A stretch of 64,000 nt of DNA from Gaiellasilicea sp037721555. Lineage in GTDB: Bacteria; Actinomycetota; Thermoleophilia; Gaiellales; Gaiellaceae. A program made the position numbers and the translations under genes. The notes beneath the pieces are model-generated. The model was not told the origin of the DNA and ran no database searches. It saw nothing but the letters and a program-made list of their open reading frames with translations. Location: contig JBBJOI010000003.1 in the NCBI GenBank assembly GCA_037721555.1, positions 110,765 to 174,764 of the forward strand. The letters are read 5' to 3'. Below, one piece after another: positions 10,801-18,384 of this stretch. Each line of letters begins with the position of its first letter. Within the stretch, counting starts at the first letter, position 1.

Positions 10801-10863
10801 GCGGCCACTGCGGGATCGTTCACAGAGCCGGCCGGTCCCCGTCGCGCCGAGGATCTCGAGTGA
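7801..10863 (+). CDS. FtsX/MacB-type ABC transporter permease (large, duplicated)
   Basis: 1020-residue integral membrane protein. A first membrane segment lies near residues 22-45 (SGATALIALGIAAGAALVFG), then a long extracytoplasmic domain, a helix-rich core at about 300-470, a second large soluble domain, and C-terminal membrane segments from about 880 to 1005. This fits two concatenated FtsX-like permease units, as in MacB/LolCE-type exporters. The next gene encodes two fused ATPases, and the frames overlap by four bases (GTGA), so the pair forms one ABC system. The substrate is unknown; lipoprotein handling or lipid and peptide export are family possibilities. Start GTG 7801. Confidence 0.82.
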   Translation: MLRSTLYVLGLAGRRLGRRSGATALIALGIAAGAALVFGVRLATTLAQDRAGAQAVERIPDGSRSLRAVWFGVPGGSGEPQPALDARVRAALADVDVDVVPATALVLFRESTLAGTFAGLGGIENLRGWVTPRSGRLPRRCRPERCEVLRLRGEGRLPQPAGLRLVEVGTGALPSRVLTGDFLAPTDNALADAEVSPVIAKAAGYHRPPAAPLFLADGVRALASAPALANVYRSYAWVSPLLVGQPRLWEVDELAADVTRIRSGLQATSTSFDVIAPVEELRDAQATSRRAGRRLGLVGGEAAALLFAFAILAAATVRRDLLAARRRLSWYGARAWQLALLTGVEALAVGAAGTVLGVVAGIGVGAAVAHQAGAPVGAVLGQSVISPGGFLVALGLAALATAVLAAATAVRAPALGRVPLSPVDVAAVAALGLVVAGVIWDVGGDVPLVLPGLATFAAAVLAARVLRPALRLLERASRGRSSGLRLASLSLARNPGYAVLATAFLVVSVGLALFAESYRATLAQGERDAAAFAVPRDYVVREDLTRLIPVLDAASLERFHDLGAVDVDPILRLTGGVSRLEGESGITVLGLPPASLPELRGWRDDFAAESRARLAALIDRPETPGGTALPGRLEALVARIEGGRTVRVAAQLETPRGQFVRVDLVRRGEFVRGAVPLEARGGRLFALELEPVSRLQERGADAGKAVSGTLRLEFPALPQVLEDWIGVGGATLSGPRTGGRTIGYTLTNAESARLRPRQLSDEQPVPVLATPGLARAADARGLLPLQVGGERIPARVVGRVSRFPGLGGAGVVGDVNALTAALNAERPGAARVNEVWVGLRREADAAEVDASLVAAPFDTLAVASRRALEAESRRDPIAHGTLLTLLVAALVALALALAGVLLTVLRDVRDEEGEFFDLESQGIGPVALRRVVRLRAFSVAVAGLFAGLVTGVALGALVTDLVTLTARAGEAEPPLQVDLDPVVVATAVGLYVVLAVAVVYAATAGSFTEPAGPRRAEDLE

Positions 10864-12440
10864 GGCCGCTCGTGGAGGTGCGCGACCTCTTCCACATCTA
10901 CAGGACGGTCGACGGCGGTGTGCCCGCGCTGCAGGGCCTGACCCTGACGGTCGAGGAAGGGGAGACCTGTGTCGTGCTAGGCCCGAGCGGCTCGGGCAAG
11001 TCGACGTTGCTCCGGCTCGTGGCCGGCTTCGAGCGACCGTCGGCTGGCCTCGTGTGCGTGGCCGGCCTCGATGTCGGCGCTCTGCCGAGTCACCGGCGCG
11101 CACGCTATCGCTCGCGGTTCCTCGGCTACGCGGATCAGCACTACTGGCGAGCGCTGGCGGGTGAGCTGACACTGCGGATGCTCGTCGGTGTGCAGCTCGG
11201 GCTGGCGGGGGAACCCGCGGGCGAGCGCGACGGGCGGGCGATCGAGCTGCTCGAGCGAGTGGGGCTCGGTGACCGGCTCGATGCCCACCCGAGGGAGCTC
11301 TCGGGGGGCGAGCAACAGCGCGTCTCCCTCTGCGCAGCGCTCGCGCACCGCCCGCGGCTGCTGATCGCCGACGAGCCGACGGGCGAGCTCGACCGAGCGA
11401 GCGGCCGGGAGGTCTTCGCGCTCATCTCCGAGCTCGCGCGCGAGCGCGGCGGCACCGCCCTGGTCGTCAGCCACGATCCCGTGTCGGCCGAGTACGCCGA
11501 TCGGGTTGTTCACATCCGCGACGGTCGCGTCAGCGCCGAGCAGCGGTCGGGCGCCGGTGGCGAGGGGTCGGTCGTCGTCGGGCGCGGCGGCTGGTTGCGG
11601 GTGCCGGAGGAGCTGCTGAGCTCGGCCGGGATCGTCGGCCGCGCGCGCGTCGCGCTGCGGGATCGCGACCTGGTGCTGGCGGCGGATTCGGAGGCTAGTG
11701 ACGCTGCGACACAAGCTCCCTCCGCGCCGGCGCCGGCTCCTCGCGTGCAGGGATCGGCCGCGGGGGCGGGCGAGACTTGTATCGCTGCGTCACAAGCCCT
11801 GGTCGAGGCACGCGGCCTCCGGCGCACCTTCGGCGACGTGTCGCCGATCGACGGGCTCCACGCCACGTTCCGCGCGGGCCGCGTCGTCGCGGTGACCGGA
11901 CCGTCCGGGTCGGGAAAGACGACGCTGCTCCAGCTCATCGCCGGTCTTGACGTGCCGGATGCCGGAACCGTCGTCGTCGACGGCGTCGACCTGGCAGGCC
12001 TCGATCGCGCGGGCCGAGCCGAGCTGCGCAGGACGCGGCTCGCGTTCATTGGCCAGACGCCTGGGCTCGTGCCCTTTCTGAGCGCAAGGGAGAATGTGAC
12101 TCTTGGTCTCACCCTGCGGGGGTTCGAGGCACCGGAGTCGGAGCGTCGTACAACCGAGACGCTCGCGTCGGTCGGCCTCGAGGAGCACGCTGAGCGACCG
12201 GTCTCCGGACTCTCCGCAGGGCAGCGCGAGCGGGTGGCGGTCGCCCGGGCGCTGGCCGCGCGACCGCTCGTGCTCATCGCGGACGAGCCGACCGCCCGGC
12301 TCGACACGTCGAGCGCCGTCGCGCTCGGCGCGCTGCTGGTGGAGGTGGCGCGTTCGTCCGGGACTGCCGTCATCTGTGCCACCCACGACCCGCTGCTGAT
12401 CGAGCAGGCGGACGAGGAGCTCGCGCTAGGATCAACGTGA
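10860..12440 (+). CDS. Tandem ABC transporter ATPase (two NBDs in one chain)
   Basis: 526-residue protein with two LolD/MacB-type nucleotide-binding domains. NBD1 (about 1-230) has Walker A GPSGSGKST, signature LSGGEQQRV and Walker B LLIADEPTGELD. NBD2 (about 310-526) has GPSGSGKTT, LSAGQRERV and LVLIADEPTARLD. The linker contains a GWLRVPEELLSSAGI segment ending in a run of beta residues (RARVALRDRDLVLA) that resembles an AbrB/SpoVT-like strand pattern. An Ala/Pro-rich stretch with two cysteines follows. It overlaps the permease gene by four bases and is expected to energise that permease. Confidence 0.88.
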   Translation: MRPLVEVRDLFHIYRTVDGGVPALQGLTLTVEEGETCVVLGPSGSGKSTLLRLVAGFERPSAGLVCVAGLDVGALPSHRRARYRSRFLGYADQHYWRALAGELTLRMLVGVQLGLAGEPAGERDGRAIELLERVGLGDRLDAHPRELSGGEQQRVSLCAALAHRPRLLIADEPTGELDRASGREVFALISELARERGGTALVVSHDPVSAEYADRVVHIRDGRVSAEQRSGAGGEGSVVVGRGGWLRVPEELLSSAGIVGRARVALRDRDLVLAADSEASDAATQAPSAPAPAPRVQGSAAGAGETCIAASQALVEARGLRRTFGDVSPIDGLHATFRAGRVVAVTGPSGSGKTTLLQLIAGLDVPDAGTVVVDGVDLAGLDRAGRAELRRTRLAFIGQTPGLVPFLSARENVTLGLTLRGFEAPESERRTTETLASVGLEEHAERPVSGLSAGQRERVAVARALAARPLVLIADEPTARLDTSSAVALGALLVEVARSSGTAVICATHDPLLIEQADEELALGST

Positions 12441-12679
12441 TGCCGGTCCGAACGGAGACGATTCAGGTCAGCGGTGTCCGGTGCGAGCGCTGTGTCGGGC
12501 GCCTGGCCGCTGCTCTGCGCCCGCAGGCGGGCCTCGAGGCCGCGAACGCCAACCTCATGGGACAGGTGCTGCTCTCCTTCGACGACGAGCAGACCTCCCG
12601 TGAGGAGCTCGTCGGCGCGCTCGCGAAGGCCGGCTTCCGCGAGGTCGCTCCGCTCGAGCCGTCCGTGTCCGAGGCTTAA
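12440..12679 (+). CDS. Heavy-metal-associated (HMA) domain protein
   Basis: 79-residue ferredoxin-like HMA protein (80 if the GTG at 12437 is used). The metal-binding motif reads SGVRCERCVGRL, a CxxC in the usual loop position but without the common Met before it. Such proteins bind soft metals such as Cu(I) or act as stand-alone domains. TAGGAT lies 7 nt before the ATG at 12440, and the upstream ATPase stop overlaps by one base. Context gives no firm partner; it may be a metallochaperone or a regulator-like domain. Its stop codon sits inside a hairpin. Confidence 0.75.
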   Translation: MPVRTETIQVSGVRCERCVGRLAAALRPQAGLEAANANLMGQVLLSFDDEQTSREELVGALAKAGFREVAPLEPSVSEA

Positions 12680-12692
12680 AGCCCCGGACACG
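12664..12692 (+). terminator. Hairpin at the end of the ABC/HMA operon
   Basis: An 8-bp stem CGTGTCCG...CGGACACG encloses the HMA stop codon; an inner GGCTT/AAGCC stem extends it. A second hairpin follows at 12701-12722 (GCCGCTCTC...GAGAGGCGGC). No U-tract is present, as is common in high-GC actinobacteria. Confidence 0.45.
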
Positions 12693-12766
12693 TTCGCGGG
12701 GCCGCTCTCGCAGAGAGGCGGCGGGAATAGCCCGTTGCCGCGCCGCGTTGATGCGCCTACAACGAC

Positions 12767-12772
12767 TAGGGT
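12767..12772 (+). promoter_or_regulatory. -10-like box of the ECF sigma gene
   Basis: TAGGGT, 6 nt before the GTG at 12779, with no Shine-Dalgarno sequence; TACAAC lies a little further upstream. Confidence 0.4.
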
Positions 12773-12778
12773 GGCTCG

Positions 12779-13375
12779 GTGGCCGAGACGGACGACGCTC
12801 TCTCCGACGCAGGCGAAGCGCGCCGGATCGCGAACGACGCACGCGAGCGGGTTCGGTTCGAGGAGGAGGCGCTCGAGTTCGCGGAGCAGGTCTACCGTGT
12901 TGCGCGTCGCCTCGTCAGCACGCGGGAGGAGGCCGAGGAATTGGTGCAGGACACATACGCGAGAGCCTTTCGGAGCTGGCGCTCCTTTACGCCCGGCACC
13001 AACATGCGGGCTTGGCTGCTCCGAATCCTCACGAACCTGAACGTCGACCGCGGCCGCAAGATCCAGCGAACGCCCGACCTGCAGCCTCTCGAGGAGGGTG
13101 ACTACTACCTCGCCAACAAGCTCGCTGCAACCGACGGGGAGCAAACGCTCGAGCAGGATCAGGTGGTCGAGCGGCTGTCCCAGAACGGCGTCGTCGACGC
13201 GCTCGCGGCTCTACCGCACGACTTCCGGGACGTCGTCGTTCTCGTCGACATCGGCGAGTTCAGCTACGCCGACGCTGCCCAGATCCTCGACGTCCCGATC
13301 GGAACCGTGATGTCTCGTCTGCACCGGGGACGGCGTATCCTCAAGCAGACGCTCGCCGAGGAGACCCTTTCATGA
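12779..13375 (+). CDS. ECF sigma factor (SigR/SigH-like)
   Basis: 198-residue group 4 sigma factor. Region 2 spans about residues 27-95 (LVSTREEAEELVQDTYARAF, MRAWLLRILTNLNVD) and region 4 about 135-190 (ALPHDFRDVVVLVDIGEFSY, IGTVMSRLHRGRRIL). A charged N-terminal extension of about 25 residues precedes region 2. It is followed 28 bp later by a zinc anti-sigma gene whose motif matches RsrA, so control by thiol oxidation is likely, as in the SigR-RsrA systems of Streptomyces. Start GTG 12779. Confidence 0.92.
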   Translation: MAETDDALSDAGEARRIANDARERVRFEEEALEFAEQVYRVARRLVSTREEAEELVQDTYARAFRSWRSFTPGTNMRAWLLRILTNLNVDRGRKIQRTPDLQPLEEGDYYLANKLAATDGEQTLEQDQVVERLSQNGVVDALAALPHDFRDVVVLVDIGEFSYADAAQILDVPIGTVMSRLHRGRRILKQTLAEETLS

Positions 13376-13403
13376 GCCGCTCCGTGTCCCGGAACACACG
13401 CGC

Positions 13404-13655
13404 GTGACCGCTCACGACGCCGGCTGCGAGAAGTGCGAGGAGCTGCTCCAGGGCTACCTCGACCGCGATCTGAGCCCTGCCGAGGTCGTCGTCGCCGAGC
13501 GGCACCTGAACGCGTGCGGCTACTGTCGCCGCCGGTACCGCTTCGAGGAGCGACTGCGTCGCTACATCAGGGTCTCGGCGAGCGAACGGATGCCCGCCGG
13601 CCTCCTGGAGAAGCTGGCGCAGCTGCGCGAGCAGACTCCCGGCGCCCAGTTCTAG
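13404..13655 (+). CDS. Redox zinc anti-sigma factor (RsrA-like, ZAS family)
   Basis: 83-residue anti-sigma factor. Cys8, Cys11, His34, Cys38 and Cys41 give the HxxxCxxC zinc motif (RHLNACGYC) with upstream cysteines, matching the redox-sensing RsrA/ZAS pattern. In that family disulfide formation releases zinc and frees the partner sigma factor. The gene follows the ECF sigma gene by 28 bp, so that factor is the expected partner. Start GTG 13404. The 3' end overlaps the convergent MobA-like gene by four bases at a shared CTAG. Confidence 0.9.
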   Translation: MTAHDAGCEKCEELLQGYLDRDLSPAEVVVAERHLNACGYCRRRYRFEERLRRYIRVSASERMPAGLLEKLAQLREQTPGAQF

Positions 13656-14170
13656 CGCTGCCTGAACCTCAGCGGCAGGTCGGAAGGCCGGTCGACGTCG
13701 CCGGGAGGCCCCACGTCGTCGCAGGGCACGAGCAGCGGGCTCCGTGTGCGCAGCCCTTCGTCAGGCACGTCAGCCCACGCCTCGCGAGCAAGCAGTAGGG
13801 GGTGGCCCCGGGTGCCGGCGTAGCTCGCCGAGACGAGCGGCACGCGCTCGCGCCTCCAGGCGGCGATCACGCGATCGATCGCGGCGCTCGCCAGATCGGG
13901 GCCGTCCGCAAGCACGACGAGCGCCGCCTCGACGCCCGGCGAGAGCGCCTCGAGGCCGCAGCGAAGCGAGGCGCCCGGGCCGAGCTCCCACCGGTCACAG
14001 CGCACGATCGGCGCCTCGGCCTCGACGTCGTGCGCCCCGGCGACGACCACGATCTCGCGCAGGCCCGACTCGCGAACGCGCGCCAAGACGTCGGGCAGGA
14101 GCAGGTTCTGCTTCGGCGCTCCGAAGCGGGTTGCGGCGCCGGCGGCGAGCACCACCGCCGCGACGCTCAC
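13652..14170 (-). CDS. MobA-like nucleotidyltransferase (MocA-type, molybdenum cofactor)
   Basis: 172-residue NTP-transferase. The N-terminal LAAGAATRFGAPK is the nucleotide-binding signature of MobA/MocA enzymes, with LADGPDL as the metal-site motif and PGDVDRP near the C-terminus. The segment after APK is about ten residues shorter than usual. It is the last gene of a molybdenum hydroxylase operon, which supports a role in cytidylylating or maturing molybdopterin for that enzyme. The open frame extends upstream, but GTG 14170 begins exactly at the conserved fold and only 2 bp after the cyclophilin stop. Confidence 0.8.
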   Translation of the reverse strand: MSVAAVVLAAGAATRFGAPKQNLLLPDVLARVRESGLREIVVVAGAHDVEAEAPIVRCDRWELGPGASLRCGLEALSPGVEAALVVLADGPDLASAAIDRVIAAWRRERVPLVSASYAGTRGHPLLLAREAWADVPDEGLRTRSPLLVPCDDVGPPGDVDRPSDLPLRFRQR

Positions 14171-14172
14171 CC

Positions 14173-14877
14173 TCAGCCCTCCTCGACCGTCACTCGCTCG
14201 ATCACGACCGGCTTCGAGGGCGGACCGTCCTGGATGCCGAGCCGGTCGATTGCGGTGACCGACTCGATGCCGTCGGTGATCTTGCCGACGATCGCGTACT
14301 CGGCGGGCAGGCCGACGTCGGCGCCCGTGACGACGAAGAACTGGCTGCCGGCGGTTCCGGGCGCCTCGAAGCCGGCCTTGGCCATCGCGACGACGCCCTT
14401 CGTGTACGTCGCGTTCGCCGGTGGCGGGTCGACGGTCTGGTAGCCGGGACCGCCCGTGCCGGTGCCAGTAGGGTCGCCACCCTGGATCACGAAGCCGGGA
14501 ACGACACGGTGGAAGATCGTGCCGTCGAAGAAACCGTCTTTCGCGAGCGCCACGAGCGAAGCCGCCGTCTCGGGCGCCTTCTGTTGGTCGAGGTCGATCG
14601 TGAACGAGCCGCAGTTCGTCTCGATCTTGAGGAGGTATGTCGTGTCCGTCTCGAGCGCGTCCTCGGGCGGCGTCTGGCCCCCGTCCGGCTTCGCGTCGGG
14701 CGCCTTGGCCGTCTCGCACTTCCCCGACGCTCCCGAGGTCTCGGTTGGTGCAGCCTCCCTCGTCGGTGCCGTGGTGGTCGTCTCGTCGGAAGCAGCGTCC
14801 TCGCCACCACAGGACGCCGCCGTCAGTCCGAGCACGAGCGAGAGCAGAACGAGAATCCGGGCGCCGACCCGCATCAT
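14173..14877 (-). CDS. Cyclophilin-type peptidyl-prolyl isomerase lipoprotein
   Basis: 234-residue lipoprotein. Residues 1-23 form a signal peptide ending in a lipobox (LTAASC). A Thr/Ala/Pro-rich linker follows, then a cyclophilin domain from about residue 83 with FFDGTIFHRVVPGFVIQGGD and GSQFFVV. It should act outside the membrane in protein folding. The ATG at 14877 overlaps the stop of the FAD-subunit gene (ATGA), so it is translationally coupled inside a molybdenum hydroxylase operon, an unusual place for such a gene. Confidence 0.88.
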   Translation of the reverse strand: MMRVGARILVLLSLVLGLTAASCGGEDAASDETTTTAPTREAAPTETSGASGKCETAKAPDAKPDGGQTPPEDALETDTTYLLKIETNCGSFTIDLDQQKAPETAASLVALAKDGFFDGTIFHRVVPGFVIQGGDPTGTGTGGPGYQTVDPPPANATYTKGVVAMAKAGFEAPGTAGSQFFVVTGADVGLPAEYAIVGKITDGIESVTAIDRLGIQDGPPSKPVVIERVTVEEG

Positions 14878-15707
14878 CCGAGCGCCTTGACAGCCCGGTC
14901 GACGAGCGCGCGGGCGATCTCGACCTTGTAGGCCGTGCCCGGCAGCGGAGTCGACCGCTCGAGCTCGTCCGGCCCGTCGAGCAGCCAGGGCACCGGCGCC
15001 GCGCCCGCCAGCGCGATTCGGGTCTCTGCGCCCACCCGCGCCACCGCCACGCCGACGAGGGCGAAGGCCCACCGCTTCCGGTCCATCGCCTTCAGGTAGA
15101 CGCTCGAGCCGACCTCGGGTATGTCGAGCTCGAGAATCAGCTCGCCCGGCCCGAGCGTCGTCACGTTCCGGTCGTCTTCGGTGGGCAGGCGGTAGAGCTC
15201 CGCCAGGTCGAGCTCGCGGCGATCGGTGCGAACGCGGGCGCCGAGCGCGAGCAGGGCGGCTGCCGGATCCGACGGATGTGCCGAGGCGCAGAGCTCGTTC
15301 CCGAAGAACGCGTGCTCGCGGTGCTGGCCCTCCTTCGCGTGGCAGCGGTCGCCGCCGTGCAGGTAGCAGGGAAACTTGAGTCGCCAGTACCAACAACGTG
15401 TCGCTTGGAGGAGGTTGCCGCCGATCGTGCCCATGTTCCGGAGCTGAGGCGAGGCTGCGAGTCTGCACGCTTCGCGGAGCGCCTCGGGAATCGTCGCATC
15501 GAGCTCGAGCTCGGCGAGCGTGGTACCGGCGCCGATCGTCCGGCCGGCGACACCTCTCGGCACGACCTCCCGCACGTCCACGAGCACGTCCGTCTCGACG
15601 ATCCCTTCGCGCAGCAGCGGCACGAGCTCGGTACCGCCCGCGAGCGCGCGGCCGCCGGCGAGGGCGGCCAACGCCTCCTCGCGCGAGCTAGGGCGTTCCA
15701 GCTGCAA
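14874..15707 (-). CDS. Molybdenum hydroxylase FAD subunit with predicted [4Fe-4S] site
   Basis: Medium subunit of a xanthine-dehydrogenase-family enzyme, about 277 residues from a TTG at 15707. FAD contacts are visible in GGRALAGGTELVPLLR and RNMGTIGGNLLQATRC. The following insert contains four cysteines (ATRCWYW, FPCYLHGG, DRCHAKEG, ELCASAHPSD). This matches the extra [4Fe-4S] loop known in E. coli PaoB and 4-hydroxybenzoyl-CoA reductase beta subunits. A longer frame to ATG 15761 would overlap the large-subunit gene by 74 bp and adds no conserved sequence, so the shorter start is preferred. Confidence 0.85.
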   Translation of the reverse strand: MQLERPSSREEALAALAGGRALAGGTELVPLLREGIVETDVLVDVREVVPRGVAGRTIGAGTTLAELELDATIPEALREACRLAASPQLRNMGTIGGNLLQATRCWYWRLKFPCYLHGGDRCHAKEGQHREHAFFGNELCASAHPSDPAAALLALGARVRTDRRELDLAELYRLPTEDDRNVTTLGPGELILELDIPEVGSSVYLKAMDRKRWAFALVGVAVARVGAETRIALAGAAPVPWLLDGPDELERSTPLPGTAYKVEIARALVDRAVKALG

Positions 15708-17949
15708 CGGGCTCTCGCCTCCGCTCCGCGGCCTCGCGTAGTGCGCGCAGGATCTCCTCACGCGTGATCGGCAGCGACGTCACGTCAGCCCCCGTCGCAT
15801 CCCGGATCGCATTCGCGATCGCGGCAGCGGTGGGAACGATCGGCGGTTCGCCAAGGCCCTTCGAGCCCAGGTTCGTCAGGTGCGCGTCGGGCTCGTCGAC
15901 GAAGTCGCAGACGATCTCGGGAACGTCTGCGATCGTCGGCAGCTTGTAGGCATCGAGAGTCTTCGTCAGCACGGCACCGGTCTCCGGGTCGTCGAGCCGG
16001 TGCTCCGAGAAGGTGTGACCGAGCGCCTGGATGATTCCGCCCTCGACCTGGCTGCGCGCGCCGAGCGGGTTGATCACGCGACCGACGTCATGGATCGCGA
16101 TCACGCGCTCGACGACGACCTCGCCCGTCCCGACGTCGACTGCGACCTCGGCGAGCTGGATCCCAAAGGTCAGCACGCGCATCCCGGTCGGGTTCGGGCC
16201 GCGGGCGCCCTTGCCGAGGATCTGGCCGTCGTCGAGCAGGCCGGTGATCTCGTCGATCGGCCAGGAGCCGCCGTCCGACGACACGATCCGGCCGCCCTTG
16301 AGCGAGAGCAGCCGCTGCTCGCGGTCGAACCGTTGCGCTGCCAACTCGAGCACCTGCCGCGCTGCGTCGGCCGCGGCGGAGCGGACGGCGGGGCCCATCG
16401 AGGGAAGGGTCGACGAGCCGCCGGAGATGGAGGCGAAGGGGCCGCGCGCCGAGTCGCCGATCTGTACCTCCACCTGCTCGAGCAGCAGACCGAGCTCCTC
16501 CGCGGCGATCTGGGCCATCGCGGTGCGCGTCCCCGTCCCGATGTCCTGCATCGCCGTGACGACGTTCGCGCGGCCGTCCGATCCCAGTCGCACCCACGCG
16601 TAGCTCGGCGGGCCACCGCCCCCGTACCAGCTTTGGCTCGCGAGCCCCATGCCCCGCTTCCAGACCTCATCCGATCGTGCGCGCACTTCGTGCCGCCGAG
16701 CCCAGTGCGGCTCGGCCCGCCGGTAGCACTCCATCAGGTTCTTCGACGAGAAGGGCCTCCCGTCCATCGGGTCTGAGTGGGCGTAGTTGAGCTTGCGGAG
16801 CTCGAGCGGGTCGAGGTCTAGCGCCGCGGCGAGCTTGTCCAGCACGCACTCGAGCGACCAGGTGCCCTCGACGAACCCGGGCGCACGGAAGGCAGCCATC
16901 GGCGGCAGGTTGAGCTTCGCGCCGTGCTCGACCGTGCGGACGTTGTCGCAGGCATACAGCAGCTGGGTCGGCCCGGCGGTCGGCGGCAGCCAACCCTCCC
17001 AGCCGAGCGCGCACGTGAACTCGCCGGCCAGGGCGGTGAGCGTGCCGTTGGCACGTGCGGCTGCGGTGACGCGTTGCCTCGTGGCGTTGCGATTGCCTCC
17101 GACGACGTTTTCCTCGCGCCGCCCGAGCGCGCACCGCACCGGCCGCTTCGTCCGCTTGGCGAGCTCGGCGGCGAGCACGACGTAGTTGCCGAGGCCGTTC
17201 TTCGCCCCGAAGCCGCCACCCATGAACTCGCAGACCACGCGCACCTTGTCCGCGGGCAGGCCCAGGTTCTCCGCGAGATCGCGGCGAAGACCCCAGATGT
17301 ACTGGGTCGAGATGTACACGTCGATCGCGTCGCCACGCCACTCGCACACGCACCCGTGCGTCTCGAGCGGGTTGTGGTTCAGAGTCTGTGTCCGGTACTC
17401 GGATTCGACGACCGCGTCGGCCTGGGCGAGCCCCTGCTCGAGGTCGCCGCGCTCGTAGCGGCGCGTCTCGGCGACGAGCGACCCGCGCGCGACCGCCTCG
17501 TCCGCGTCGAGCAACGGCTCGAGCTCCTCCCAGTCGACGTCGATCAACTCGACCGCCGCCCGCGCCTGCGCCTCGGTCTCGGCCGCGACGGCCGCGACGG
17601 CGCTGCCCTCGAAGCCGATCTCCTCGCTGACGCCCCACACCTCGCCGGGGCCGACGACGCCGAGCACGCCCGGCGCGGCCGCCGCTCTCGCGAGGTCGAT
17701 CCGGGCGACGCGCGCGTGCGCGTAGGGGCTGCGCAGGAGTGCCGCCTGCAGCATCCCCGGCAGCCGGATGTCGGCCGTGTAGCGGGCCTCACCGCGTGCC
17801 TTGACGAGTCCGTCGAGCCGGGTTGCGTCCCTGCCGACGACGTCACCGGGCCCCGCGGGCCACTGGTCGAGCGCGTCCTCCTCGACGAGCGTCCAGACCT
17901 CCTCGTAGCGCCCCTCGACCTCCTTCTCGCTCTTGATCAGCCTTGCCAC
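15688..17949 (-). CDS. Molybdenum hydroxylase large (molybdopterin-binding) subunit
   Basis: 753-residue catalytic subunit of the xanthine dehydrogenase/aldehyde oxidoreductase family. Segments typical of the cofactor site are GGGFGAKNGLGNY, FRAPGFVEGTW and the C-terminal LGSKGLGEPPIVPTAAAI, which holds the catalytic glutamate. The domain starts with the usual VGRDATRLDGLVKARGEARY. It lacks the AYRCSFR-like loop of CO dehydrogenase, so a generic aldehyde or heterocycle hydroxylase is more likely; the substrate is unknown. Start GTG 17949 overlaps the iron-sulfur subunit gene by 13 bp. The longer frame to 18099 has no homologous sequence. Confidence 0.9.
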   Translation of the reverse strand: MARLIKSEKEVEGRYEEVWTLVEEDALDQWPAGPGDVVGRDATRLDGLVKARGEARYTADIRLPGMLQAALLRSPYAHARVARIDLARAAAAPGVLGVVGPGEVWGVSEEIGFEGSAVAAVAAETEAQARAAVELIDVDWEELEPLLDADEAVARGSLVAETRRYERGDLEQGLAQADAVVESEYRTQTLNHNPLETHGCVCEWRGDAIDVYISTQYIWGLRRDLAENLGLPADKVRVVCEFMGGGFGAKNGLGNYVVLAAELAKRTKRPVRCALGRREENVVGGNRNATRQRVTAAARANGTLTALAGEFTCALGWEGWLPPTAGPTQLLYACDNVRTVEHGAKLNLPPMAAFRAPGFVEGTWSLECVLDKLAAALDLDPLELRKLNYAHSDPMDGRPFSSKNLMECYRRAEPHWARRHEVRARSDEVWKRGMGLASQSWYGGGGPPSYAWVRLGSDGRANVVTAMQDIGTGTRTAMAQIAAEELGLLLEQVEVQIGDSARGPFASISGGSSTLPSMGPAVRSAAADAARQVLELAAQRFDREQRLLSLKGGRIVSSDGGSWPIDEITGLLDDGQILGKGARGPNPTGMRVLTFGIQLAEVAVDVGTGEVVVERVIAIHDVGRVINPLGARSQVEGGIIQALGHTFSEHRLDDPETGAVLTKTLDAYKLPTIADVPEIVCDFVDEPDAHLTNLGSKGLGEPPIVPTAAAIANAIRDATGADVTSLPITREEILRALREAAERRREPVAAGTP

Positions 17950-18368
17950 GTCGAGATCGCCTCCTCGATCCGCGGGTAGGCGCCGCAGCGGCAGAGGTTC
18001 CCGGCCATCTCGTGGCGGATCTCGTCCCGGGTGGGCGCGGGTGTGGCGTCGACGAGCGCTGCTGCGGAGACGATCTGCCCGGGCGTGCAGAAGCCGCACT
18101 GGAGCGCGTCGGTCCTGACGAACGCCTCCACGAGCGGGTGGTCGCGCAGGCCTTCGATCGTCGTCACCTCGCGCTCGCGAACGGTGTGCACGAGCGTGAT
18201 GCAGCTCAGCACGGGCATCCCGTCGAGTTGGACGGTGCAGGCGCCGCAGTGGCCTTCGCCGCAGGCGATCTTCGTGCCCGTGAGGCCGAGATCGTCGCGG
18301 AGCACCTCGGCCAGCGAGCGCCCGACGGGCGCGCGAAACGAGTACGCGTGCCCGTTGACGCGCAACAC
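17937..18368 (-). CDS. Molybdenum hydroxylase 2Fe-2S subunit
   Basis: 143-residue small subunit with two [2Fe-2S] domains. The plant-ferredoxin-type domain has CGEGHCGACTV plus a downstream Cys (LSCITL). The four-helix domain has QCGFCTPG and NLCRCGAYPRI. Length and motifs are standard for CoxS/PaoA-type subunits. It passes electrons from the molybdenum centre to the FAD subunit. It is 16 bp downstream of the amidohydrolase gene and leads the S-L-M subunit order on the minus strand. Confidence 0.93.
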   Translation of the reverse strand: MLRVNGHAYSFRAPVGRSLAEVLRDDLGLTGTKIACGEGHCGACTVQLDGMPVLSCITLVHTVREREVTTIEGLRDHPLVEAFVRTDALQCGFCTPGQIVSAAALVDATPAPTRDEIRHEMAGNLCRCGAYPRIEEAISTWQG

Positions 18369-18384
18369 CGTGCTGGAGGTCGCG

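Noticed and set aside
15688..18099. Longer start for the Mo-hydroxylase large subunit at 18099
   Set aside because: The extra 50 codons are Arg-rich and overlap the conserved 2Fe-2S gene by more than 150 bp.
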